Shown here piece by piece: positions 30,449-37,710 of a stretch of 40,530 nt of DNA (within the stretch, counting starts at the first letter, position 1; each line of letters starts with the position of its first letter). The notes below the pieces were generated by a model. It was not told the origin of the DNA. It made no database searches and saw only the letters and a list, made by a program, of their open reading frames with translations. The stretch comes from a virus, in the IMG/VR virus record IMGVR_UViG_3300046519_000339, positions 1 to 40,530 of that record. One strand, given 5' to 3'. Made by a program: the position numbers and the translations under genes.

Positions 30449-31279
30449 CTAGCCTCCGTTCTGGTCGATCCAGGCCGCCCGGGCCGAGCCCCACAGGTCC
30501 TTGGGTCCGGTGTAGGCGGGGATTGCCCGGCCCATGTCGTCCATCATCATGGCCGGCATGGTCTTCCAGTCGGCGGTTCCGGCCGTGGCCTCGGTCATGG
30601 CGTTCAGGCGCTTGCGCAGGTTGCCTTCGACGCGCTTGCGGTAGTCGGACTGGATCTTGTGGGCGACCTCGAGCCAGGGCAGGGGGTGACCCAGGCGCAC
30701 CTGGGGAACCAGCCAGAACATCGGGATCTCGACCTGGTTCTTCTGGTTGGCCGCCGGGCCGATCAGGCCCGTGGCCTTGTCACGGCGCTTGACCAGGGCC
30801 CGCACGCCGCCGGCGCTGTCGGCCCGCCCCTGGGCGACCAGCATCAGGCCGCCGCCCTTCAGCGGGACCACCCGAAGTTTGCCGAACTTGCGCTCGACCG
30901 CCTCGGTGCGCGACTGGCCCCGGCTGATGCTGATCGACGCGGCCGGGCTGTCGGGGATCGGAACCGCCATCAGCGGGTGGCCGCGCAGCGGCTCGGCGTT
31001 GGCGAAGGCCTCGATGATGTGGGCGGCGCGCGAATAGAGAAAGACGGTGGGGCTGTAGGCCAGGCGGCTGCCGCTGGGCCGCATGTCCAGGCGCTGGGCG
31101 TTGGCGACCCGGTCGCCCAGGCCGGCGGCGCGGATGGCGTCGCGCTGCATCTCCAGACCGACCCGGCCCTCTTCCTCGGCCGCGCCCTTCAGGCCAGTCA
31201 GGATGTTGAAATTGACGTTGCGGGCCCACTTCTCCAGATCGCCCTGCAAGGCCAGCGTGACTTGCAGATCGGCGCTCAT
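30449..31279 (-). CDS. DUF6441-type minor tail protein (lambda Z position), 276 aa
   Basis: The N-terminus (LQVTLALQGDLEKWARN) and the AGLGDRVANAQR segment at about 52-63 match a common alphaproteobacterial phage family (DUF6441), whose members occupy the place of lambda gpZ between the connector and terminator genes. The middle region (SRAAHIIEAFANAEPLRGHP) and the C-terminal WKTMPAMMMDDMGRA segment are typical. It overlaps the upstream connector gene by 4 bp. Confidence 0.8.
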   Translation of the reverse strand: MSADLQVTLALQGDLEKWARNVNFNILTGLKGAAEEEGRVGLEMQRDAIRAAGLGDRVANAQRLDMRPSGSRLAYSPTVFLYSRAAHIIEAFANAEPLRGHPLMAVPIPDSPAASISISRGQSRTEAVERKFGKLRVVPLKGGGLMLVAQGRADSAGGVRALVKRRDKATGLIGPAANQKNQVEIPMFWLVPQVRLGHPLPWLEVAHKIQSDYRKRVEGNLRKRLNAMTEATAGTADWKTMPAMMMDDMGRAIPAYTGPKDLWGSARAAWIDQNGG

Positions 31280-31650
31280 GGGCGGCGGGGATCCTCGAGA
31301 TCCAGGTCAACCAGGGCGGCCGACTGAAACCGGGGTCCGGTGTCTGATGGGCTCAATGGACCGGCCAGGGCCTTGATCTGGATCACGCCCAGCTCGTCGG
31401 TGAAGCGCACCAGCCAACCCTTGACCGGATCCGCCTGGGCCAGAAAGTCGATCATGTCGAACTCGACGGTGTCGCCGACGTCGGCGAACTGGCTGCTCAT
31501 GCCCTCGAAGTCCTGGGCCAGAGCCTTCTGGGTGACCGTGCCGCGCACGGTGCGCCAGGCGACGATCGGCGGCGAGACCTCGATGTCGCCGAGGATGGCG
31601 GCGCGGACGGCGGCGCCCAGGCTGGCGAGGGCGGAGGTGAAGATATCCAT
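31276..31650 (-). CDS. Head-tail connector protein (lambda FII position), 124 aa
   Basis: ATG 31650; the frame is open further upstream but runs into the palindrome-containing gap. The product begins with a helix (MDIFTSALASLGAAVRAAIL) and is then beta-rich (VAWRTVRGTVTQKALAQDF), ending in an acidic tail. Size is close to lambda FII (117). Its position after the capsid gene and before the Z-like gene fits a head-tail joining protein. Confidence 0.7.
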   Translation of the reverse strand: MDIFTSALASLGAAVRAAILGDIEVSPPIVAWRTVRGTVTQKALAQDFEGMSSQFADVGDTVEFDMIDFLAQADPVKGWLVRFTDELGVIQIKALAGPLSPSDTGPRFQSAALVDLDLEDPRRP

Positions 31651-31655
31651 GACGA

Positions 31656-31672
31656 TACGAGCGCCGCTCGCA
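31656..31672. repeat. 17-bp palindrome, copy 6 (intergenic)
   Basis: TACGAGCGCCGCTCGCA, one mismatch between arms. It lies in the 70-bp gap between the capsid and connector genes. Confidence 0.8.
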
Positions 31673-31720
31673 TCCGGCCTGCCGCGCGAGGCGACAGGCC
31701 GGATGCTCACGCAGCGCCGG

Positions 31721-32797
31721 CTAGGGCTCTTCGCCGTAGACGACCTTGGTCAGAAGCTGGGGCTTCTGCCAGATCGGCAGGGCGTTCATCTGGTATTTCC
31801 ACTCCAGACCCGCGCCGTGCTTCATGACCTCTTCGGTCATGTGGATCAGGTCGGCGACCCCGGCCGTGCCCTGCTCGCGGATGTCGAGCGGCGGGGCGGC
31901 ATAGGTCGCCTGGCTTTCGAAGGTGCCGGTCGGGTACGCATAACCCTCGTTGGCGTCGACCAGGCGCGTGGGATCGGCGTCGTCGGCCGAACCCCAGAGG
32001 CGGACCTTGGAGCGGACCTCCTTGATGGTCAGGCCGGCGATCTCGATCGTGCGGCGGTACTGGCCGTTGACCACCTGCCGCTGCTGGTTCAGCAGCTGCA
32101 TCATGGCCGGGGTGTTGGCGTAGAACTTGGTCAGCGACGGGTGGCTGATGATCTTGTTGTAGAGCTCGGGGCTGGCCCGCATCTCCACACCATCCATCAC
32201 GTCGTTGATCAGGCGGTCCTCGGTGCCGCCGACGATCGCCTCGATGCCCGCGGGCAGGTCGAAGTTGTCGTCGTCCAAGTCGAGGTAGACAACCGTCTGC
32301 TCGATGTCGAACACGGCGTACAGATCGTAGAGCAGGGTGTTGGCCCCGTCGCGGATCTGACCCTTCAGCGCGCCCCACTTCATCACTTCCAGGGTGATGT
32401 CGAACTTCAGGCGATTGCTGCGATGGCGGCGTTCGATGCTGTCGACCAGGACCAGCTCCGGTTCGCGCGAGCGGGAGGCCAGGGCCCGCCACTTGCGCAG
32501 ATCGGCGGCCAGGACGCTGTCCTCGTGCGAGATGTTGGGGATCTCGAAGATCACGGACTTGCCTTCGCCGTGACGCGAGATGGTCGAGGGACGCCCGCCG
32601 GGAGTGACGGGCAGGGCGCGCAGGATGCCGTTCTGCATGCTGATGCGGACATAGGGCGTATCCAGGCCTTCGGCCGGGAACATGCCATCGGCGTTCAGCT
32701 GGCCGAAGGTGGCCGGGATCGAGTTGATCAGGCCGACGTGATCGGAGGCCAGGTAGGGGAGGGCCGAACCCTCGTTCAACAGTTCATCGGGGTCCAC
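31721..32797 (-). CDS. Major capsid protein (lambda E-like), 358 aa
   Basis: The GTG start at 32797 has AGGAGGG upstream. Size is close to lambda gpE (341). The N-terminus lacks the long scaffold arm of HK97, as in the E family. The E-type segments LINDVMDGVEMRASPELYN, LTIKEVRSKVRLWG and a late EWKYQMNALPIWQKP are visible. It forms the icosahedral shell, with protein D at the trimer positions. The GC-rich hairpin just upstream (32829-32848) may stabilise its mRNA. Confidence 0.9.
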   Translation of the reverse strand: MDPDELLNEGSALPYLASDHVGLINSIPATFGQLNADGMFPAEGLDTPYVRISMQNGILRALPVTPGGRPSTISRHGEGKSVIFEIPNISHEDSVLAADLRKWRALASRSREPELVLVDSIERRHRSNRLKFDITLEVMKWGALKGQIRDGANTLLYDLYAVFDIEQTVVYLDLDDDNFDLPAGIEAIVGGTEDRLINDVMDGVEMRASPELYNKIISHPSLTKFYANTPAMMQLLNQQRQVVNGQYRRTIEIAGLTIKEVRSKVRLWGSADDADPTRLVDANEGYAYPTGTFESQATYAAPPLDIREQGTAGVADLIHMTEEVMKHGAGLEWKYQMNALPIWQKPQLLTKVVYGEEP

Positions 32798-32828
32798 GGG
32801 ACCCTCCTTTCGTTGGATGGATGGAGAG

Positions 32829-32848
32829 CCGGCCGCTGGGGCGGCCGG
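32829..32848 (-). other. Stem-loop between D and E genes, no T-tract
   Basis: CCGGCCGC (32829-32836), loop TGGG, GCGGCCGG (32841-32848). It is a perfect 8-bp stem. Without a T-run it is more likely an mRNA-stability or processing element than a terminator. Confidence 0.6.
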
Positions 32849-32868
32849 AAGTCAGGAGAGCCCGGCGA

Positions 32869-33573
32869 TCAGCCGGAGGTGACGCACTTGATGCCGAGGG
32901 CGGCGAGGGCGGCGTAGGCGGTGGCCTTCTGGTTGTCGGTAACGCCGGCGTGCCAGACGAGACCTTCCTTGCGGCCGACGATCGGACCGCGCGCCAGGAA
33001 GGGCGCTTCGTCGCCGTCGACGCCGATGGCCGCTTCCTGATCCAGGACGTTGACGCCAAGGATGGTCTGGGCGCCGTTGACGGCCGTCGGATCCCACTGG
33101 ACCAACTTGCCCGAACCTGCCGCGTAGCTGACCGTGACCGGGATCCGATCGCCCGCGACCCAGTCGGTCGCACCGTCCGGCAGAGTGAAGTTGATCATGC
33201 CGTTGTAGGCGACCGCCACCACGCCGACGCCGTCGACGACGCCGTCCGGGCGGACGACCTCGATCGTGCCGCCGTTGGCCGACGGCTCGATGACGACGAT
33301 GTGGTAGACGCCCGCCAGGGCGCCGGCGTCGGCGGTCAGGTTGGCGATGGCGCCGTTGCCCGGGGCGCCGCCCGAGGCCGAGACGGCCGCGCCGGCGACG
33401 ACATTGCCCGCGCCCAGGAGGATCGCCGCGACCAGGCAGCGCGAGGGCAGGACGCGGACGGTACCGACGCCGGCCGCCACGACCCGGGTGTCGGTCGTGT
33501 AGGTGGGATCATATTCGGAGTGGAGGAAGTCGCCGAGGCCCGTGAGAGCCGACGAGACGGAATAGGCCTTCAT
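32869..33573 (-). CDS. Capsid decoration protein (lambda D-like), 234 aa
   Basis: Its position directly upstream of the capsid gene is that of lambda D. The protein is beta-rich and Gly/Val-rich. Segments such as CLVAAILLGAGNVVAGAAVS and DRIPVTVSYAAGSGKLVQWD, and a late DNQKATAYAALAALGI, fit a D-type fold. It is about twice the size of lambda D (110), so it carries an extra domain of about 100 residues, perhaps exposed on the capsid surface. Confidence 0.8.
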   Translation of the reverse strand: MKAYSVSSALTGLGDFLHSEYDPTYTTDTRVVAAGVGTVRVLPSRCLVAAILLGAGNVVAGAAVSASGGAPGNGAIANLTADAGALAGVYHIVVIEPSANGGTIEVVRPDGVVDGVGVVAVAYNGMINFTLPDGATDWVAGDRIPVTVSYAAGSGKLVQWDPTAVNGAQTILGVNVLDQEAAIGVDGDEAPFLARGPIVGRKEGLVWHAGVTDNQKATAYAALAALGIKCVTSG

Positions 33574-33610
33574 GAGGGCCTCCTGTGTGAGGACTGCAGG
33601 GATCGCGAAT

Positions 33611-33633
33611 GGCCCGGCCGATGGGGCCGGGCC
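33611..33633 (-). other. Stem-loop upstream of D gene, no T-tract
   Basis: GGCCCGGCC (33611-33619), loop GATGG, GGCCGGGCC (33625-33633). It lies in the gap between the scaffold/protease stop and the D start. With the D/E hairpin, it brackets the D gene. Confidence 0.6.
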
Positions 33634-33657
33634 ACGCCTCGCGGGAGCGCCGGGCGG

Positions 33658-34137
33658 TTAGCCGCCGGTCTTTTCGCGGTTGGCCTTGGCGCGGGCCGCC
33701 ATGGCGTTGCTATGAGCGCCGCCTTCACCCGCCGGCTTGGCGCCGTCCGGGCCCAGGCGGGCCGAGCGGGCCATCACCTTGTCGAGCTTGGATTCGACCC
33801 GGGGCTTGGGCGCGCCGGCCTGGGCGGAGACGTTGGCCTTGAACTGGGCCAGGGACTGGCCCGAGCTGATGGCGGCCAGAGCCAGTTGCGGGTGGGTCTT
33901 GGCTTCGGCGCTGGCCGAGATCTTGGCCGCTTCCGACGAGGGCTTGTCATCCTTCTCATCGTCAACGATCACGTCATCGTCCTTTTCGCCGTCATCGCCC
34001 GAGCCGGCGCCTTCATCGCCGCCGGTCTCGTCATCCTTCTTTTCCGGGGTCGCATCGCCTTCCGCCAAGGCGGTCGCGATCTGGTCTTTGTTCAGGCCGG
34101 CCGCCTTCAGACGGCCCTCCAGCACGCTGCGCTTCAT
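33658..34137 (-). CDS. Nested scaffold protein (lambda Nu3-like), 159 aa
   Basis: An in-frame internal ATG (34137) inside the protease gene is preceded by AAGGAG with 6-nt spacing, a near-perfect ribosome-binding site. The product would begin MKRSVLEGRLKAAGL. It has an acidic linker (EKKDDETGGDEG...), then a helical C-terminus (SSGQSLAQFKANVSA, KLDKVMARSARL). Lambda makes its scaffold Nu3 from an internal start in gene C in the same way. Expected role: guiding shell assembly and then being removed by the protease. Confidence 0.75.
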   Translation of the reverse strand: MKRSVLEGRLKAAGLNKDQIATALAEGDATPEKKDDETGGDEGAGSGDDGEKDDDVIVDDEKDDKPSSEAAKISASAEAKTHPQLALAAISSGQSLAQFKANVSAQAGAPKPRVESKLDKVMARSARLGPDGAKPAGEGGAHSNAMAARAKANREKTGG

Positions 34138-35148
34138 GTCGATCTCCTTGTCGGAAGCGTTGGCCGCGCCCGTGCGGGCGACGGATGGGGGGGAAGGGTT
34201 GGAAACCTTGGCGACCAGCGCGGCGAAGGCCTGGCGCTCGCTCATCACGGCGTCGATCAGGCCCAGTTGAAGGCCCGAGAGGTTTGGATCGTCGCTGTCG
34301 CCGTAGTAACAGCCGGCCTCGGTGGCCAGGATCTGCTCTTCGGATAGGCTGGGCCGGCCGGCCAGAACGTCAGCGACAAACCATCGGCCGCATTGCTGGA
34401 CGTCAGCGTCGAAGTCGGCCTTCGCCGTATCGCTCAACGGCTCATCGAAGGCGCCATCGGCCTTCTTCTTGCCGAACACGAACTTGGTGGTGGTGATGCC
34501 GTCCGCGTCCAGGCCGCGCGACATCTCGCAGTGATTGATGACCGCGCCGATCGAGCCGACACCACACATCCGGCCGCCGACGATCCAGTCGTGTTGAGCC
34601 GTGCCCCAGTACATGGCGCTGTAGCTGGTTTTTACATAGGCCCAGCAGGGCTTTCCGCCAGAGGCTTCGCGGCCGTTGCGGACGGTCGCGGCCCATTCGG
34701 GCAGGCCTTCATCGGCGATGCCACCCGGGCTGTCGTTGATCGACAGGATGCCCAGCACGCGGGCGTCGGCGAACATCTCCTCGTAGGCGGCGTTGAGCGT
34801 GTCGTAGCCGTGATACCAGGTCGAGCCCCAGCCGAACCCTTCGGCCATCAGCGGGCCTTCGATGTGGATCACGCCGATCCCATCCTTCAGGATCCAGCCG
34901 TAACCAACCGCGTCCGGCTCGCCCATCCAGAAAGGGACGGTCAAGGTCGGCGCTTCGACCTGGGTCGCGCTTTCCTCGCGTGTGGAGAACATCCGCCGGG
35001 CGCGGGTGAAGAATTCCGAGACCTGCGAGCGGCGCTCGCGGCCGTCGGCCAGGACGCCCAGCATCCGCGCATATTGCGGGACCGCGCTGTCGCGCATGAG
35101 CAGGGGGCGGCCCGCGAGGGAGGCCGCGAGCTGGGCGGGATTACGCAT
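33658..35148 (-). CDS. S49 head protease with C-terminal scaffold (lambda C-like), 496 aa
   Basis: ATG 35148 with GAAGGATC upstream; the longer frame overlaps the portal gene. The S49/SppA-type region covers about 70-310. NDSPGGIADEG lies near 138-147. The catalytic Ser is probably Ser177 (SYSAMYWGTA), followed by GSIGAV near 198-203, and the Lys of the Ser-Lys dyad is in GKKKADG near 228. The C-terminal 159 residues form the scaffold part, also made alone. It cleaves capsid-assembly proteins during head maturation. Codons 36-42 carry palindrome copy 7. Confidence 0.85.
   Translation of the reverse strand: MRNPAQLAASLAGRPLLMRDSAVPQYARMLGVLADGRERRSQVSEFFTRARRMFSTREESATQVEAPTLTVPFWMGEPDAVGYGWILKDGIGVIHIEGPLMAEGFGWGSTWYHGYDTLNAAYEEMFADARVLGILSINDSPGGIADEGLPEWAATVRNGREASGGKPCWAYVKTSYSAMYWGTAQHDWIVGGRMCGVGSIGAVINHCEMSRGLDADGITTTKFVFGKKKADGAFDEPLSDTAKADFDADVQQCGRWFVADVLAGRPSLSEEQILATEAGCYYGDSDDPNLSGLQLGLIDAVMSERQAFAALVAKVSNPSPPSVARTGAANASDKEIDMKRSVLEGRLKAAGLNKDQIATALAEGDATPEKKDDETGGDEGAGSGDDGEKDDDVIVDDEKDDKPSSEAAKISASAEAKTHPQLALAAISSGQSLAQFKANVSAQAGAPKPRVESKLDKVMARSARLGPDGAKPAGEGGAHSNAMAARAKANREKTGG
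35024..35040. repeat. 17-bp palindrome, copy 7 (coding)
   Basis: TGCGAGCGGCGCTCGCG, one mismatch between arms, in the N-terminal part of the S49 protease gene (read as GRERRSQ). Confidence 0.75.
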
Positions 35149-35158
35149 GTGAGATCCT

Positions 35159-36880
35159 TCAGACGGCGCGCTGTTCGAGCTGCGCGTTATGGTCGGGCGA
35201 GCGGGCCATCGCGCGGACACGGGCTAGAGCCGGCGGTCTCTCGTCGCGCTGGCGCGCGGCCTCCGCGTCGTCGAGCGCCGGCCCGCCGTTGTGGCCCATC
35301 TTGCTGACGTGAGGACGGGGCAGGCCCAGCGCGTCGGCGTCGTCGTTCTCCAGGGCGCGTTGCTCTTGGATGTCCTCGTAGTCGTCGCCGCCATCCTCAG
35401 CCTCGCGCTCGAGGGTGGAGATCCCCAGCTCAACGCGGGCGGCCGCGGCGTCGATGGCCTTGGTCGGATCGATGACGCCCCGGCCAGGGCCGATGCAGTG
35501 GATCTGGCAATAGGCGTCGACTGCGTCGTAGAAGTCCGGTGCACCCTCGGGGGCCACGACGTAGCCGCGATCGAAGGCCTCCTCGAGCCACGCCACGCAG
35601 AACGGCCGGACGATCTGGTCTTCCATCATGCCCATCAGGGCCTGGGTCTCGGCCCAGGCGTGCAGCAGGGCGGCTTGGGCAGACGAGTAGTTCGTCTGCG
35701 AGTAGTCCATCGACAGCTCTTCGTAGGTGACACCCAGGGCCGAGGCGATCAGGCGGATGATGGCGCGGGCGAAGGCGTCGAAGCTGCCGACCTCGCGAGA
35801 GGCGGTCTCCAGCTTGATCTCATCCCCGTACGGGATGACGGGCATCTTCGGCCCGCCCTCGAAGCTGACCGGCTCTTCCTTGTAGTGCTCCTGGCGCCAG
35901 GCCTCGAAATTCTTGATGTCGCCGGCTTCGAAGTTCTCGCCAGCGGCGGCGGGCCCGCCATTGGACTTCATGTAGCCGACGATCAGGGCGTTGATCGTCG
36001 CCGCCTCGATCGTGGCGTTGGTGTAGCGGTCGAACGCCCGGAAGCTCTTCAGCGCCGCGACGAAGCGCGAGACGCCCCGCGTCTGGCCTGCGCGCTCAAT
36101 CTCGAAGGCATGCAGGACCTGGGGGCGGCCCCACTCGGTCCAGCGATCGAAGGACTTCCAGCTGAAGGCGTTGCGATAGCCGAAATCGGCCGGGTGTTTT
36201 TCGCGGAACCAGTAGCGGATCGGCACGTCGCGGGCGTTGGTCTCGATCCCGCCCTTGAGGTTGTCGCCATCGGGCTTGCCGTTGGGGTTCGACAGGCGGT
36301 CCGGATCGACGATCTTCAGCCGGGTCTTGTAGCGGGTATCCTCATCGTCGGCCCACTGGGTCAGGGCCACGGCCTCGCCGTCGCGGCCGGCGATGTGACC
36401 GGCGACCAGACGCAGCTGCTGACCGAAGGTCTGGCGCCGCTCGGCGTCGGACATGAAGCTGTGGCCGTTGGCGTAGAGGTGAAACTCGGTGGTCATTACC
36501 GCGCCCAGCTCGCGGGCCGCCTGGCGAGTGATGCCCAGGGCGCGCCAGTCGGGGCGGAACTTGACCTTCCAGCCGCGGCCAACGGCGGAGTTTTTACGGC
36601 GGGCGACGGCCGCCTGGCCCAGGACGTTGTTACGGATCGTGTCGCCGACCCGGGCGGTCGCGCTGTTCCGGACCGGCAGCCAGTCGCGGTCGGCCGAGCG
36701 CAGCGAGGCCGGCCAACCGGACAGGAACGTGCCGTGGGTGCTCGCCCCCTCATAGGCCGAGCCAAAGTTCTGATCAGGGACGTCCATCATCGCCGAGGCG
36801 CGGGCGCGCGCCACCTCGAACGAGGAGATGGAGCGACCCGAACTGTTGAGCAGGCCGGAGGGGGCGAGCGGGGCGCGCAT
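35159..36880 (-). CDS. Portal protein (lambda B-like), 573 aa
   Basis: Size and position (after gpW-like, before the protease) match lambda gpB (533). Characteristic segments: RSADRDWLPVRNSATARVGD near 60-80, NNVLGQAAVARRKNSAVGRG near 85-104, and the late ALGVTYEELSMDYSQTNYSS. The C-terminus carries MGHNGGPALDD, a short motif often seen in proteins of alphaproteobacterial phages. The dodecameric portal is the DNA entry channel and the tail-joining vertex. The ATG lies inside palindrome copy 8. Confidence 0.9.
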   Translation of the reverse strand: MRAPLAPSGLLNSSGRSISSFEVARARASAMMDVPDQNFGSAYEGASTHGTFLSGWPASLRSADRDWLPVRNSATARVGDTIRNNVLGQAAVARRKNSAVGRGWKVKFRPDWRALGITRQAARELGAVMTTEFHLYANGHSFMSDAERRQTFGQQLRLVAGHIAGRDGEAVALTQWADDEDTRYKTRLKIVDPDRLSNPNGKPDGDNLKGGIETNARDVPIRYWFREKHPADFGYRNAFSWKSFDRWTEWGRPQVLHAFEIERAGQTRGVSRFVAALKSFRAFDRYTNATIEAATINALIVGYMKSNGGPAAAGENFEAGDIKNFEAWRQEHYKEEPVSFEGGPKMPVIPYGDEIKLETASREVGSFDAFARAIIRLIASALGVTYEELSMDYSQTNYSSAQAALLHAWAETQALMGMMEDQIVRPFCVAWLEEAFDRGYVVAPEGAPDFYDAVDAYCQIHCIGPGRGVIDPTKAIDAAAARVELGISTLEREAEDGGDDYEDIQEQRALENDDADALGLPRPHVSKMGHNGGPALDDAEAARQRDERPPALARVRAMARSPDHNAQLEQRAV

Positions 36881-36896
36881 GCGAGCGGCGCTCGTA
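36880..36896. repeat. 17-bp palindrome, copy 8 (gene junction)
   Basis: TGCGAGCGGCGCTCGTA, one mismatch between arms. It fills the whole gap between the 185-aa gene and the portal gene, and its edge is the portal start codon. Confidence 0.8.
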
Positions 36897-37454
36897 CTAG
36901 GCTGCGGCGCCAGAGGCCGAGCCGGCGCCCGACTTCAGGGCTGCCAACGTCGCCTCGAGCGATTCCAGGCGGGCCGCGACGTCGCCGTCGACCTTTTCGG
37001 CGAACTCTTCCAGCTTGGCTACGCGCGCGTGAAGGACGTTGCTGGCCTTGGCAGCCTCGGCCTCCAGCGCCTTAACGACCGGCTTCTCCAGCTTCTTGGC
37101 GAGAGCTTCGAGCAGTGCGGGTTTGGCGGACAGGATGTCGATCAGGTTGGGCTCGACACGGGCGACCAGGGCGTCGATCACGGCGATCCTGATTTCGGGG
37201 TTCGCGACGATGGCGTCGGTGAACGCGGGTTGGGCCAATAGGCCATCGACCAGCGCATCAAGATCCACAGCCAAGCCGGGGCCGCCTTCGCCAGGGGCGA
37301 ACGCATCCGGATCGTCCAGGGCGGCGGCGCTGACGGCGGCGACCGCGAGCTGGATCCGCTCGGCGAAGCTGGGCGGGACGGGCTGGTGCGGAAAGGTGGC
37401 GGCGGCGCTGACCGCTTGGGCCAGCCCGACCAGAGCGAGGACGATCTTCGACAT
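36897..37454 (-). CDS. Extra 185-aa protein between gpW and portal genes
   Basis: ATG 37454. The N-terminus (MSKIVLALVGLAQAVSAAAT) could be a weak signal or a hydrophobic helix. The rest is Ala/Leu-rich and helical, with long likely coiled-coil segments (about 110-170: LAKKLEKPVVKALEAEAAKA, RVAKLEEFAEKV). Lambda has no gene here. It may be a head-associated or ejection protein, or a late insertion flanked by the palindrome. No family is recognised. Confidence 0.7.
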   Translation of the reverse strand: MSKIVLALVGLAQAVSAAATFPHQPVPPSFAERIQLAVAAVSAAALDDPDAFAPGEGGPGLAVDLDALVDGLLAQPAFTDAIVANPEIRIAVIDALVARVEPNLIDILSAKPALLEALAKKLEKPVVKALEAEAAKASNVLHARVAKLEEFAEKVDGDVAARLESLEATLAALKSGAGSASGAAA

Positions 37455-37489
37455 GGGTGGTTCTCCGAGATTGCGCGAGGGCGCGGGGG

Positions 37490-37708
37490 TTAGCCGATGC
37501 GGAAGCTGAGGGCGCCGCGTAGCCGGCGGCCGGCGGCCTTGGCCTCCAGCTTCTCGATGGTGCGCTCCAGCCCGGCGGGGTCTGGCGCGTGGGTTTCCAA
37601 GCGGCGCGATCCGTGAGCGACGCTCTTCATCGCCGCGCCCCCGTTCACGAGTGCGAGATCGGCGCGGGCCTTTTCGAGGGCGGCTTGTTCGGCGGGGGTC
37701 AGGGCCAT
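37490..37708 (-). CDS. gpW-like head completion protein, 72 aa
   Basis: ATG 37708 starts two bases after the terminase stop. The product (MALTPAEQAALEKARADLAL, then a helix and ERTIEKLEAKAAG) has the size and helix-strand-helix order of lambda gpW (68 residues), which joins portal and tail connector. The longer open frame upstream is a shadow of the terminase gene. Confidence 0.8.
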   Translation of the reverse strand: MALTPAEQAALEKARADLALVNGGAAMKSVAHGSRRLETHAPDPAGLERTIEKLEAKAAGRRLRGALSFRIG

Positions 37709-37710
37709 GG

